Positions 39,313 to 53,124 of a stretch of 64,000 nt of DNA are shown here, piece after piece. The notes below the pieces were generated by a model. The model made no database searches. It was not told where the DNA came from and was given only the letters and a program-made list of their open reading frames with translations. The stretch's first letter is position 1. Each line of letters begins with the position of its first letter. Source of the DNA: Aphis gossypii (taxonomy: Eukaryota > Arthropoda > Insecta > Hemiptera > Aphididae); the NCBI RefSeq assembly GCF_020184175.1, contig NC_065530.1:50321260-50385259 (forward strand). The letters run 5' to 3'. The translations under genes were made by a program, and so were the position numbers.

Positions 39313-42300
39313 TCTGTTTTTATCCTCTCAAGACTAAAAATATTGTCAAATTTCAGTGTTTTATACAATAACAGTTAACATTTGAAAATTTCACAAAATG
39401 TTGGTTTCTAATTTCGCTATTTTTGTACGTAAAAAATTAATTAGGCAAAATACGAAAAGGATATTCATGGTTAATAAAATAATAATTATTTAAACAATTA
39501 TTGTTTGTTTAAGTTTATAAACAAATTAAGAACACATTAATATGCTATTTATATTGTTAAATCCAAAGGTTGAAGTTAATTTTTTTTAATTTATAATAAA
39601 ATGCCAAGTATATTAAGACCGTTTTTACAGATTTATATATAAAAATGATACGAACATTCCATTTTTATCTGACAGGATATGTTTAATATTGTATATTTAG
39701 TGATAATGGTTTCCCATTTCAAGTCATTATCATGGATGTACGCTGATGCATCATTTTTTTTTATCAGTTCTTTTGTTGACACATGTGTCTATCTATGGTA
39801 TTATGATTATTCTTTATAGTAACCTTCATTCTGTTATATTTATTGTAAAATAATATTTTAGTTGTCTATAGTTATTTATTCTGTATAAATTGTGTTTTAA
39901 CGACTTTACTTTCGTAGTATCTATAGATAGTCTACTTATACGATTTGGAATGTGTATTTTATTTTGATTAGCGTACGAATTTTTCACGTTAATAGAAAGT
40001 TTATTATTTTTTTTTTATATAAATAATAGTGTTTAATCTATTTCTATTGAAAATTATTCAAAGATTACTACTACATTGGGGGTATTACGTTATAGATACA
40101 GTTAGGTTAGAATAACGACATATATATTATGTATAGTAAATACTATATTTTAGTTCATTAAACAGAACTTTTTTAGTTACAAAGTTATAAATCTTAATTA
40201 TCTCGTGAAATATTTATGATTAATATTAATTACGTTGTCATTTATTATGTTAAGCAATATGTATGTATCATGCTGATATAAATATATCTATCAATATATT
40301 ATCAATATCAATATATATTCATAAAATTTTCGTGATGTATCATATTGATATTTTTATAGTGTTTTGTTGATTAAAAAGTACATTTATACTTTTACTTTAT
40401 CATATTATCTAAAATATTCTGCGTTTCTGTATTTATTTTACTCTGTACACTTTGGTGTATTATTTGGAGTGTATTTCATTTCATTATTCATATTACATAT
40501 AATAAATATAATATAGAAAAAGTAGCTGTATGTGGACTTAATAAATGTTTATTAATATTTATTGTAAAACATATTTACCTTTTTTTATTTTGTACTACGG
40601 ATTAATGCATTACATTACATATTAGCAAAGATTATCAGATGTCTAATTTTTTTTTTTATTGCTTTTTGTCAAACACCCTACTATGTCTTGTATTTAGAAG
40701 TCAGTGACATAATGACATTTTAATAATAACTTGAACCCGAGCCGTTGTGGTTTTGTTTGCATTGGGGTGCTTGTTGTTTTATACAGTAAAATACAGTCGA
40801 AAATGGTAGAGGACTGGAGGTAGTTGCTTTTCAAAAGCAATTTTGTGGTATGTGTACTTGGTGAGAGCGTAGTAGTGTAGAACTATTAACGTTATTCTCC
40901 CAGTATAGAGAGACAGGCGCACAACTTTTAGACGAATATTGTATTATGTGTCTAGTCTTTAGGACTTTGTTTTATCACGGACGTAATCAATTTGAAGTAG
41001 TCTACGTTTAGTCTGTATGATAAAATTAAATTGAAAAATATTGATTTATTTGCTAAATAAAATACTTTGTTAAGTATATGATCTATAAAATACGGGAATA
41101 TAATATATAATGTAATGTTTTAATTTTTGTATTATGTTATTATTATATATATAACCATTAGACTGCTATGTTTATCATTAATAGTATAATGAATTGGAAT
41201 ACATACAATTATTAAATTCCATTAATTAAACAGTAATTGGTGTATATAAAAAACAACTATACCTAGCTTACTTTTTAACCAGCGTATTTGTGTGAGTTTA
41301 CAAAAATTATAATATTTTAGTTTTTAAAATCATCCATATAAATTTACATAAATTTTAAAAACAATGCATTGTGTTATAAAGATTATTGAAATAGTAGTTA
41401 TATATTTTTATGGCAATATTTTTCAATTAAATATTTAAATACTTTATTTAGTTAGAACTTTGAAATGATATTGAGAATTTTTAACTATATTATTTTCTAT
41501 TATTAGTTATTTGTGGAATTTACAAACTATTGGTTTTTAGTAATTAAATTTATTATTTTTATTATTATTATTTATTATTTATTATTATTGCAAACTATAC
41601 AGATTCTGAACTATACTAAATTTGCTTATACTATATTTAAGTTTAGGAAAACAATTTTTAATTAATTTAAAACTTTTAATTTAACTCTGAAAGTTATATT
41701 TTGTTAAAATTTAAAAGTTATTTTCAATTAGTTAATGAAAATGATTATTTTATTCAATCAGTTTTTATAAAAATATTATTTCTGTTTTTAAATAACTTAT
41801 TTACCTTCAAATTAAAATCGATCTATTTAATTGCAAATGATATAATTATGTGTATGTATGTTTATCCATTATAAATAACAACATTTTTATGATTATATAA
41901 TAATGATTTAGGTTTGTTCAAATTGAAATCCTGCAATTGTTTTTGGGTGTATAAGATAAACGAACTTCCGCGGGTGTGAATATTTTTATAGTTACAGTTA
42001 CAAAACAAGATATTTAATATATCATTCTTTGGTGTATGTGAATTGATAAAAATTAATATTTTTATGGCATAAACTGTAATTATTATTATTATTTTGTTAC
42101 TATTTAACAGAATATAATAATTGTCTTTTTAAAGTGTATTAACTGAGACAAAGGATATACCTACGATATACATTCTCAGGTAGGAAATGCTGAATTTAAA
42201 ATATTTATTCAAGCCATTTAGGCATATGGGAAATTATGTATTTATTACTATGGAGGTAAATACAGTCTGTTACAAATAAACTTGAGAATATATTTATTTT

Positions 42301-43468
42301 TTTTTTACTCAAAACTAAAGTTATTCTAAAGACATGAACTATTATAATATATAATATTTTATAAACTTCAATATACTAATCTACGTTATCTACGTAATCT
42401 ATGATATTTAAGCCTTCAATGGTCTGCGGATGTAGTTGAGTAAAAACTTCTAAAACCCTCCCATCCAACTTGAAATAATTCCCTTTTTTATCATTGTTAT
42501 CTATGATATGGATTTACTATGACATAAAATGTAACTCGTAACCATTTCGAAAAAAACTAGACAGCCGTTAAAAATCATGACATTTTTTTCGTTTTTTTTT
42601 TTAAAAAAAATATACATTTATATATATCACTAAGGGAATTATGATAAAAACTCTGCATGCAAACTGTGTACATTTTCTCCTCTCCGTCCAAGAATTTTAA
42701 ATGCGTCTCGCGCGTGTAATGAATGTTCGGGCACGTCTTCGGTGCGTAAGTCCTTGAGTGCTAAAATGGAATCCGAAATAACGCCACGATGCCATTCTAC
42801 TACTATGAATATCATTATTGTTACTTGGCGTGTCATTTTCGTACAATAAGTGTACCCGGCATTTATTTTATTTTTTTATTTTTTTACTCGCCCCACCGGA
42901 GTTCCGGGTGATGTTACCCATTGCTAGCCTTTGACGTAGGTACCTACTGTATCATTATGTTATATGTGTAAAAGTCAACCAAATGAGATTAAAAGTTAAT
43001 TATGGAAAAATAAAAAAATATATCTAGCTATACTCCTACATAAATACAATAAGTAAATTAATGCACGGTGATATACTGTTCAAACGTCTTTGTTGTTTGG
43101 AGCACTTAACATAATTGTTATCCTACTTCGTCTTATTTTTACAACCGTTAAAATCTTATTCCTCATCAGTAGTTATACATGGTTTTAGGTAACTATTCAT
43201 CCAGAAAACTGTGTACTTTCCTTATCAATTGGCGGTTTTGTTGCTGAACTACGCCGATTAATGCTTAAATAATGATTAACAACAAACGTGCTGGATAATA
43301 TTATCGCGTATTCATATAATTTAACTATTTTGTTTTAAAAGCTTAATGCACTAAAACTGAAAAATATTAATAAATAATTACTATTTGTGTTACCTATAGA
43401 AAAAAAATTAATATGCACATATCAAACATCCAACGGTGTGACGTGCGTGGATATTTCTTTTGGATTTG

Positions 43469-43497
43469 TTCCAATAGTTATGAAATAACTATTGGAA
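43469..43497. repeat. perfect 13-bp inverted repeat with 3-nt loop
   Basis: Arms TTCCAATAGTTAT and ATAACTATTGGAA around GAA. The stem is too short for a pre-miRNA. It could be a small cruciform, a binding site for a dimeric factor, or the remains of a palindromic element. Confidence 0.8.
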
Positions 43498-44671
43498 TTA
43501 GGTCTTAAAAAATAAAACAAATAAATGCAAATTGACACTCTAAAATAAGTAGAGCTACTTAGCCTACATTAAAAAAATTGTATTAAGGTGAAAATATATT
43601 CATACGTAGAAAAAAATATAACACTTTCTCTACGTCTGATGTGTGTGTTTGTGTGCAATGTTAAACATGCTCTTATTTCATATTAAGTAAAAAAAACAAG
43701 TGAGACGATTTAATTAGACTGCCATAGAAATGATCTATAAATGCGTATATTTATAAAATACCGGTTGTTAAATCGTAGAAATCAGATAATCGCCTTCAAC
43801 CATAATTCGCAGTGGGTGAAAACGACACAAAATATTAACGTAGTTATTCCTTTTTGCTTGGGTACTTTATAATATCGATTTTGTTAATTTATTTATTTTT
43901 GATATTTAAACATCAAAACAAATTTATTAGTTCCCAAGATTTTCAAAACTAAATTTATACATGCGTGCTGCATTCATTTTATAATGCATAATTTGTTTAT
44001 AATATATTATAATATTTTCTCTCCCTATATACGATTGTAATACAAACTACATGTAATAATAATAAATAATAAAAAAAAAAAAAATTGGAAATTCAATTAA
44101 AATTATTAATAAAATATCTCTAGGATTCTTAGTCTTTTGGGGGTAATATCGGTTTTCCATACATTATCCATTAAAAGTTCTAATATTATTTTCTTTTTGT
44201 AAACCATAATAAAATCCTATTGAATCATAGGAATCAAGATAAAGAATATGATTTAAGCTAAACTGCCGTACCTACGAAAGAGTAGTAACCCTTTTACGTT
44301 TGAGTAACTGCTATTTTTGTGTTTAAAATTACTAACACCTGCGTATAATTATTTTTAGCTCAGTGTAGCCTAATGCGTCTTATGTACGTTAAAAGTTTTA
44401 TGTTGCAGATATTAAAAAAAATATACAAAATAATAAGTTATATTTCTTGGTATTAATATAGAGAATGTACTATAACTAATATTATTGAACTTATGTGGTT
44501 TTTGTATTTAATTATTTAATTTTATATACATTATCCTACGTTTTTTTATTTATATTAATTACTAGTTTCATAAAAATGTATTGATATTTTTAAATGTTAC
44601 TATCAAATGTTTTTATTTTTATTTTATTAATTCTGGTAAAAAATAAATATTACTCTGATTTTTATGATTTA

Positions 44672-44735
44672 TTCGATTCTATGTATCTAATATATATGTT
44701 TCTTAGAATTTTAAAAATTAAAATGTTTAAATTAT
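44672..44735. repeat. partial second copy of the foldback element centre
   Basis: The segment beginning ATTCGATTCTATGTATC and ending TGTTTAAATT resembles 44882-44945 in direct orientation (ATTCGATTCTATATAATATA..., then AGAATT, then an A/T-rich TTTAA end). This suggests that part of the element was duplicated next to itself. Identity is imperfect. Confidence 0.45.
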
Positions 44736-44765
44736 ATATGTAATAATAAAAGAAATAAATACAAA

Positions 44766-45034
44766 ATTGATAGTTTCTCTCAAAATATTTTTATTGTCTT
44801 AACTGTTCTTATATTAAAAAATATATCAAATTAATTTCTCTGTTGATATGATTTGTTTGAAATTTAAAATTAAATTTGTAAATTCGATTCTATATAATAT
44901 AATATATATTTCAGAATTCTACAAATTTAATTTTTAATTTTAAACAAAACATGTCTACAGAGAAATTCATTTATTATATTTTTTAATATAAAAAAATAAA
45001 GTCGATAAAAATATTATAAGAGATACTTTCAATT
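44766..45034. mobile_element. foldback (MITE-like) element, ~270 bp
   Basis: Two arms of roughly 120 nt are inverted copies of each other. The left arm starts ATTGATAGTTTCTCTCAAAA. Its inverted partner ends with TTATAAGAGATACTTTCAAT. Further matched blocks include TATTAAAAAATAT, AATTTCTCTGT and TTAAATTTGT, each with its complement on the other side. The turn is near 44895-44910. There is no coding capacity. Long near-complete inversion with no transposase is typical of foldback elements and MITEs. The family is not identified, and clean target-site duplications are not obvious because the flanks are also AT-rich. Confidence 0.6.
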
Positions 45035-46739
45035 CTTAATTAATTTGTTTTAATGTAATTCGGTATTCTGGATGTACATTGGTTTAATACCAATTTTAAA
45101 GTTTTGAACTTCATTAAAAAATAAAACTCAGTATACAATATTTTTTAGTAAACGTTTTGATGAAATACAAAACTTTAAAGACAACTGATATCCAACATGA
45201 TTATGAGTTATTAATGGGGAAGATAAATGTACTGCAAGCTCTTGTTCTTGAGTACGTGACTTCGTGCCACCATGTACAAGTAATTATAACTAATAACTAG
45301 TGATAGCAATTGAAGCTATTTCATTATCATTTTGAAGCTATTGAAGCTGATATTCTTAGGTAGACAATGATATCTTTAGTATTCTCAAAAATGATTTTAA
45401 GTACTTTTATAATAAGAATTTCCATCCCATAATATTTATTTGGATGTATTATTTTGTAAACAATGTGTTTATTACTTTGTTTTTTTAATAAAATTAACAT
45501 ATAAATATATCTAAAAAATTATGAATATTATACTATTAAAATTAATGTGATATTATTTAGTGTTACAAATAAAAACGTATTTTTAAAACATTGAACAGTT
45601 AACTCTAGTTATGATACGTGTAATAAATTCTTAAGTAAATGGTTCGTAGAATAGAAAGGTACAAGTAGAATCGTTAGATCTAATCCATTGATGGATTTTA
45701 TAGGAAGGTTGTTTGTCTATAAACTAAAAAAGTGCTATTTCTCAAGATACGTATATGGATAAACATATATCTTACATATTTGTTGCACGTACATTCCTGT
45801 ATACTATTTGTACAGCTTTATAATTTTGCATTAAAATATGTCAAGAAAGTATATTATTTATAAATTATTATATCGTATGTTATCTGATTGCTCTTACTGG
45901 CTGGCAGATGATCAAGTGTTTGAAAATAAGTCTGAAAGAAAGTGCATTGTTCGATAAATATGACGTGTTATACGTTTCGGGATTAAACGATTACAGAGAA
46001 ATATTTTAAAAATAAACTAAATTTAATTCTTAACTTAAAAAAAAAAACAATATGACTATTAATTGTGAAAAAATGAAACATTAAATTTTTTAGTTAAAGT
46101 TCGTGTACTATACGCCTATACTTAACTTAAATTTTGTTTGTTTAAAAAAATTTGTTACTGAAATTGATTTTTTCTTTTTTTTTCTTTTCTAAATATGACT
46201 TATGATTCACATAAGTATTAATATAAATAACACTTACTGCATTTCAGATGTCTCTGTTAACTTTAATTTATAATTTGTTAACACCTTAAAAATCGATTTT
46301 TCTTTAATACATGCCTGATTATAAATTATGTACCTATTTAAAGTATTTTTTAAATTTCTTTGTATAATGTTTTTCTTGTTATTAGAATTTAAGTTCAATA
46401 AATTTCATATACTTACATAATAGATCATTTTTTATAAATATTTAATTTTGTTGGAGAAACATGGAGATATATTTCTATTATCATTTTTCAAATATTTTTT
46501 GTATATTTATAATTTATCAATTATTTTTCATTTCGAAATATATTCAAGTAGTGAAATAATCTGATATTGTTGATAAAACATTATTTCTTCTTATATTTAA
46601 TTAAAATTTATAGCATAAACGCCTTAAAATAGGAGAAGATTTGATCTTGTGTACGTACTAATCTTACACAATAGCGTTACTACCTACGTTTGTGTGCTTC
46701 TATTTGTGAAAAGAAGTACATAGAAGATTTCCGTATCAT

Positions 46740-47345
46740 TCTTGAAGCTTATCACAGTATGGAATAGTGACACTACGAGACAACGGAAAATGCGACAAAC
46801 GAATAGTATACTGTTGTCCGCCAAACACCACTGCCATTTCCACTACTGCCGGGATAACTTGACTGCGGCAGTCAAGATTAATGGTTACGTAGGGCTAAAG
46901 GTCTATCGAGGGATTTACAGATGCTAAACGTTTGACAAGCGAATACATTTTTCATGTCTTTTCGGATAGCAGTCAGGCGGCTGTTGGAAAAAAACAGAAA
47001 CGAAGTTGTAAAAAAATACAAAAACAAATCACCACTTCTGTATAAAACTACCGGAGAGGGTCAGCATCAAGCGTCGGGAGAAATGTCCTCTGTGGCAAAA
47101 ATAAAAATAAATATACTGATAAAAATAATCTCTCCCATATGAACAATAATTTAAATGTGTCTATTTGTACACATCGCGGCGGAATAGGTCCAATAACTCA
47201 GTGGTACTTACCACGACGAAGAATGGTAGTTTATATCGTGTGCAACATTGCAAATAGGGAGCAGCTTCTAATGGAAGTCAATTTTGATTTCACTGAATGT
47301 ACTTATAGAACGGCTGCGAACATATTGCAGTGTCTATTAATTTAG
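46740..47345. other. less AT-rich patch with three successive short open frames, nature unknown
   Basis: Three open frames of 61-68 codons follow each other on the + strand in different frames (46742-46927, 46954-47142, 47139-47345), in a patch with more G and C than its surroundings. None resembles a known domain and no consistent splice sites join them. It could be a conserved non-coding element or a decayed element. Confidence 0.25.
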
Positions 47346-50219
47346 GAGGTTGAAAATGTAAGGAGTCAGAAATGATTTCTTGTCATTAGTGTTTCGCGCA
47401 TGAAATGTATATATAGGCGCGCACTTGTAGAAGTGTATAATATTGTTGTGTATTTAATATAGCGAGTCGTATAGTGACTGATGTTTAGACGTTAATTCAT
47501 TCGCCGATGAGAATCTTTAAGGGTCTTTGATGTGTTGGTATATAAGACGTAGAAGTTTCTTTGCACTTTGAAATGCTTAATTTTATCACAAATGGTTAAT
47601 TGCCTCAATAATTTGTGATATATGGTGCATTGTATCAATTTATATTACCTAGTATGACATTCATGCTTATATGGTTTCTATACAGTTTTGTGTATAAAAG
47701 TTGTGTTATCAATACTTGTATTTTAAATCCCAATTTTTTATTTTAGAAATAAGTAAAAATCATTATTCAAAAATATTTGTGTATACTATTTTTGATATGT
47801 TTTACTTAGACGTGTACGGTGTATTTTTTTATATATAACCGTCACTGCATTATTAATGGCCCGGGCTCACTGTACGTGTCAGTTCGTAGTTGAATCCTTT
47901 ATGCACAAGTGGTTTATACATTTGAATGTCAATAAAAATAAAATTATTTCTATTCAAACCAAGTATTATATTAATTTTCAACAATGCTGCTTACACGTGT
48001 TATTATATTTTATGGGTATGTAGAACGCGTTTTATAAGGGCACTATAAAAGAACTTTGTATGTATATACGTATTGCAAAGAATTTTTTTCTATATTATTG
48101 CAACTTTGTGGTAAAAATTAAGATGCATTAATAAAAAGTACTGAGATTAATATAATATTGTACTTATCTTGCTAAAATTAATTTGGGTACACTTTATAGT
48201 GATTTTACTTAAAAGAGTAACTATACAATATTATACAATATACATATTATATATATTTATTACCTAACGGTTATGGTCTTCAATTGAGTTTCCAGCTATT
48301 AAATTAATTTCGAATAGGTGTATTAACTGGATTTATTGCAATCAAAAATCATATTAATCGATGTTTTACAAGTGGGCATGTTTGTATATGGTGAATTAGC
48401 ATTATGAAATTGATTCTAAGTCAGTCAATATGATTTATGAACAAACACTCCCTTTTGAATTTCGCCTACAATATTTGATATGCAAACATATTCGCTTACG
48501 TTATAAATGAATTCGGGTATATAATATATATATATATATGTATATATATTACGTAGAAAATTTAATAGAATCCAATAACTGCACAGATGGAATTTAAAAA
48601 AAAATAATAATAAATAAATGTCTGCAGACTGAATAAAAGTCATATGCATTTTGTCCACCGCGAGGTTATTGTATTGTGCAAACCCTACCAACTTTATTGG
48701 AAATAAGTCGTCTATGTCAAAGTCGTATACGATGTAATGTTATATGGAGGATAATATAATGCCAAAAACCATATTTGGATAAACTTAATTGGATTAAAAA
48801 GTATTTATAAATTTCATATTAATTACAGTGGGTATTTCCTTATTATAATAGTGTTGAAATTGTTATATGTATAATACTCCCTCCTCCACATTTGTACGTT
48901 ATATATATTATAATACTTTTTTATTCATAACTTTTATTTATAAAAATACGTACCCACAGCACTTACATAGTTATAAGATTAAAACTTTTATTATTGTCTT
49001 ATCGCACGTGCGTTTTGTTTCTCGGCTGCTTATACCCGTATAGAGGATATTGGTACACAGAAACCCATCTGTTGTATTAAAGGATCATGGAATATTATTC
49101 GACTTTTGGTTTGAGTACAGTTTTTTTCCCTGCAAATCGACTGACACTCTTCACTTCTTCTCGTATCATGCGCCTCTATGTTCAGTATTTATCCGAAGTG
49201 ATGAGATTAAATTTTAAATATATACGTATTGATTAATCGAAGTCTAGATCAATTTGAACGGATCAAGAACAAAATTGAATAGAAATGTATTATATATGAT
49301 ATTTTGCTAAGTATAGAAAGTTTTAAAGTCTATTTCAAACTTTCAATCTATTTATGGTTTTTATATGAAACAATTATTACTTATGAGAAAAATAAATTAC
49401 TATTATTTTACATTACAATTAAGTTCAAACTATAGAAATGTATTATACATGTCTAGATTACCAAATAATTTCATTAATAAATACAATATATTCTTATTAA
49501 TGGTATACTGTTTATTGACAAAGTATTAAAATAATACGCATTATATAGTTTGGTATGTAATTACGCAATGTTATTTTGTTATGGTTAAAATTTAAATTGA
49601 CTAGTGTTATTATAATTAAAATGTGTCCAGTCAAAACTTTTATTTTGTAAATAATATATTAATTGTTCGTTTAACGTTTATGTGGCTGTCATAATTTCTG
49701 TTTTAATTTGTTTTAATCATCTAAGTGGTTATTTTGTAGGTACTCATTATTATATTAGTTAGTAACAATAATTTATTAATAAACGATATCAAAAAGAATA
49801 AAACTAATTATGTAAAAATAAAAGTGGAAAGTCATTATGTGCATATCTACATCCAGTTTAAATGAAAAATACTTTGGGGTGTGCGAAGAAAAAGATGTCC
49901 ACACGCGACGGTGATGCATTGTCGTTGCCGTTATGATGGTTTTTTTATATTTTAATAACGACCAGTCACCAGAAACCTTATATATATATATTAAATACGT
50001 TTGTATTTTTATTATTATTTTATTGCCCGGGGAATCGACTTTTACGTTCATAAATACTGTTGTATCGGTGGTGGCAGTAGTGGTCAAGAAAAACCCGCCT
50101 GACTGAGTTGGTCAAATTTGTATTTTTCCATTTAAGTAGAATCTTGCCTTTTTTGACAGAAAGGGTAACCAATATTAATGATTATATACTGTGACCGGGG
50201 CCCTCAAATTGTCTAGCAA

Positions 50220-51540
50220 CACGAGAATCGTTAATATCGGTAATGGGCTCACAGCACGAATTGTGCGCACCACCACCAGTGCTACCCCTCCACTTCAGAT
50301 GTAGTTTTTATATACCAAAAGCCTAATAATACGAATATAACCTCTTACCACCACCTCTTCCATGGGTCTGTCTTCGTGTTCAGTTCTCCCCCGTCCCGTC
50401 GCGTGTGTTGCAGTATACCCGCCGCCGTCACTGTTATAACGTACTTCCTCTCTACCGCCTGACTCGTAAATCGTAGAATGGGTTATCGAAATTTCTCTAT
50501 TATTATCCAGCTGGCGGTGGCAGTGGTTTCAATATATAGCGCGTTGAGGAAGTTGTACTATAGTAATGTCACCTATGTCATGTCGGTAAAAGTAATTTTT
50601 GACTCCCCCACCGCCGCCTCCCTTCTCCTTAATACTATACGCGGCAAATCGGCTGTATCGATATTATTATATAACGAACAAGAAAAAATCTTTTTACATA
50701 TTTGATATAAAAAAACACAAAATATACAAACTACACGTATGCATATTTAATATGTATATATACTATATAGTATAATAATACGGTATAATATCACCAAAAA
50801 AAAAAAAAAAATAGCGACTTCGACACGTGGACCACCTCTTACGACCGCCGGCGTTCCAGTTATGCAATTTCGGTACACGCGCGCGCTGCAGCCGCAACGG
50901 AGTCGGACGTGTGCACGGCGCACCCAAACCGTTTGATAAATGATTACGACGCGCGCGTGAGACGATACACTATTACGGTACATATGGTCGCTGAGGCAGT
51001 CCGTCGGTGGAATATATAGAAACGCGTGTTATCCGTGTGGATATATCGTATTGCTGTACTTATACGCACACACACCCTACTGCTCGTACAGCCTCTCTAA
51101 ATACGACTTCAATCTCGTGTAAAATATATTTTCGGTATAATATATGTGCACAAGGTAATAGAAATAACACACACAATATGTGTGTGTGCATACGCGAGCA
51201 TGTGTGTCCGGGTGGGGAAAGCGGGGTGGTTCCAAATTTCTCATCGCATACGTTATTTGTCCTCCGTGCGCTCGCTCGTACAATATTCGACGGGGCCGTG
51301 CACGATCCTCCTCCCCGACACCACCGGCCCGTCGCCCCTTCGAGTTCGACTTACGGGCGTTTTGTCGGTTTGTAAATTATTCTCGGGTTTGTGTTTTGCG
51401 CTGCCTACGCATGCTCGAAAACGTCGTTTTTAATCGTGCACAATGTGTTCGTGTGCACGCGTTTACTCTGGCAATTATAAATAAAATACACACGCGCCAG
51501 TGAAATTCTCCCGGAAAATTCATCCGCTTTACTAACGCTA
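50220..51540. promoter_or_regulatory. CpG-rich island 1.6 kb before ratchet point 2
   Basis: The second most CpG-rich part of the giant intron (ACACGCGCGCGCTGCAGCC, CGCTCGCTCG and similar). Overlapping open frames of 68-122 codons occur on both strands with no recognisable product, as expected of GC-rich non-coding DNA. A donor-like AAG|GTAATA lies at about 51155. It could be another alternative promoter of pum, an enhancer, or the promoter of a non-coding RNA. Inference only. Confidence 0.35.
51167..51187. repeat. AC/GT perfect inverted repeat
   Basis: ACACACACA, ATA, TGTGTGTGT: a microsatellite that switches from AC to GT and so forms a perfect 9-bp hairpin inside the CpG-rich island. Confidence 0.85.
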
Positions 51541-53067
51541 AAAGTATGCTTTAGTGCCGAATTGTTGCTTATTCATTGTCGCTCGGATTTTCATTCCTTA
51601 ACATATTTTGAATGAAATCGCGTCCACAATCAAACGTAACTTCCACCACATTTTTGCCGTGATATTTTCCATCATAATTATTCTTCTTTACACTCTTGCT
51701 ATAGTTGTATTCCTTTGTTAGTTTAGTTGTTGTTATTTGTTAATGTTATTATTATTATTATTGCTTAAATCCTTGCTCCGAGTTCAACGTCTTGTGTATG
51801 TGTTACAGGAAACGAGCTTAAGTGACAGCCTTTAGCGGTAAACAGTAATTAACGTCGGGATTAAGTTGTTATTATCTCACCACTTTATGTGAGATTAACT
51901 TAAAAGCTAATAGAAATATCCTATTATATGGTTTCTTAAACGTTAATTTTTCTTATTTTCTGATTGTTGTTTATATTATATCGAACTCAATATAAACCTT
52001 TACCTATTCCATCAGAATTATCAAATTGATCGGAAATCGTACATAGTTGTTATCCATATTTTGTTATTTGCCAATAAACATAATTTTTGACGGTCAACTA
52101 AAAACCTTAACACTTTCGATCATCAAAAAAGTATTGACGAGCTAACATAAATAAAGGGCGTAGTTTCACTAACTTAAAAGCCTTTGTGGGTGTGGTTGTC
52201 TCACGCTGACTGACACACCTTTCAAACTATAAAGGGAATGGTATTCTCATCAACCCTTTTAATTTACTTTCGAAGAACATGTCGGATCATTTCGAAATGG
52301 AATTTGATGTAACACATAAGGACTATAAGTACAATGTATATCATTTCCTTTAATATACATATTATTTTAACTGGTTTTACATCAAACTCCTTGATTAAAG
52401 TTATTTTTATTAGTATAACTATCTAACAAAATGCTATTAAATTAATTGTCTTAACCATGTTAAAATACGAAATAGGTTTGAAATGATTTGGTGTTCAAAA
52501 TTGAATCGAATAATATATAGTTTGGAACATTTTCAACAGTATTATTATTTTTATTATTACCAGAAATTCATATACATATCATTAACGTTTTTTTTGACAA
52601 TATGTGGTGTGCTTTTTTCAAAGTATAATTTAATATTGAATGCAACGCGTCAGCGATTGAATAAAACGTTAACAAAATTATGTTTTTGAAAACACAGCAT
52701 GAATTTACCATATAGAAGAATTTCTGAGTATTAATGTAATATAATGTAAAACTGATTGGTAAAAAAAAATAACACAAACTTTCTTTTTTAACGAAGTATT
52801 ATTCTCTTGATCTATACAACTACTGATTTTAAAGCGGTCGAGTTTGTTATCTCTTTTTGTATTAGTTAATATCAATGAGCCGTCCCCTAGATATATAGTC
52901 GTTTGCATAATAAATAATGATTTGGAAAGGCAAAAGAAAAATGAAAACTCAACCTATTGATAATATATACTCTTGTGAATACAAAATGTACATAGTTAAG
53001 TTTATATTAATATTTATATCTTAACATAATACCTATATAATATAGTGCCTGGTGTTTGAGTTTATTG

Positions 53068-53072
<5 letters not shown>

Positions 53073-53101
<29 letters not shown>
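53073..53101. repeat. (TA)n microsatellite
   Basis: About 14 TA units, ending some 70 nt upstream of the second ratchet point. Confidence 0.9.
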
Positions 53102-53105
<4 letters not shown>

Positions 53106-53124
53106 CATAATATATCTCATTACT

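Noticed and set aside
42150..42260. ATTCTCAG|GTAGGA followed by GTAAAT 77 nt later
   Set aside because: Poor pyrimidine tract and weak donors. Much weaker than the sites at 35086 and 53171.
45300..45360. Repeated TTGAAGCTATT/TTGAAGCTGAT strings with slight likeness to a known insect miRNA
   Set aside because: No stem partner and only partial similarity; a small local direct repeat.
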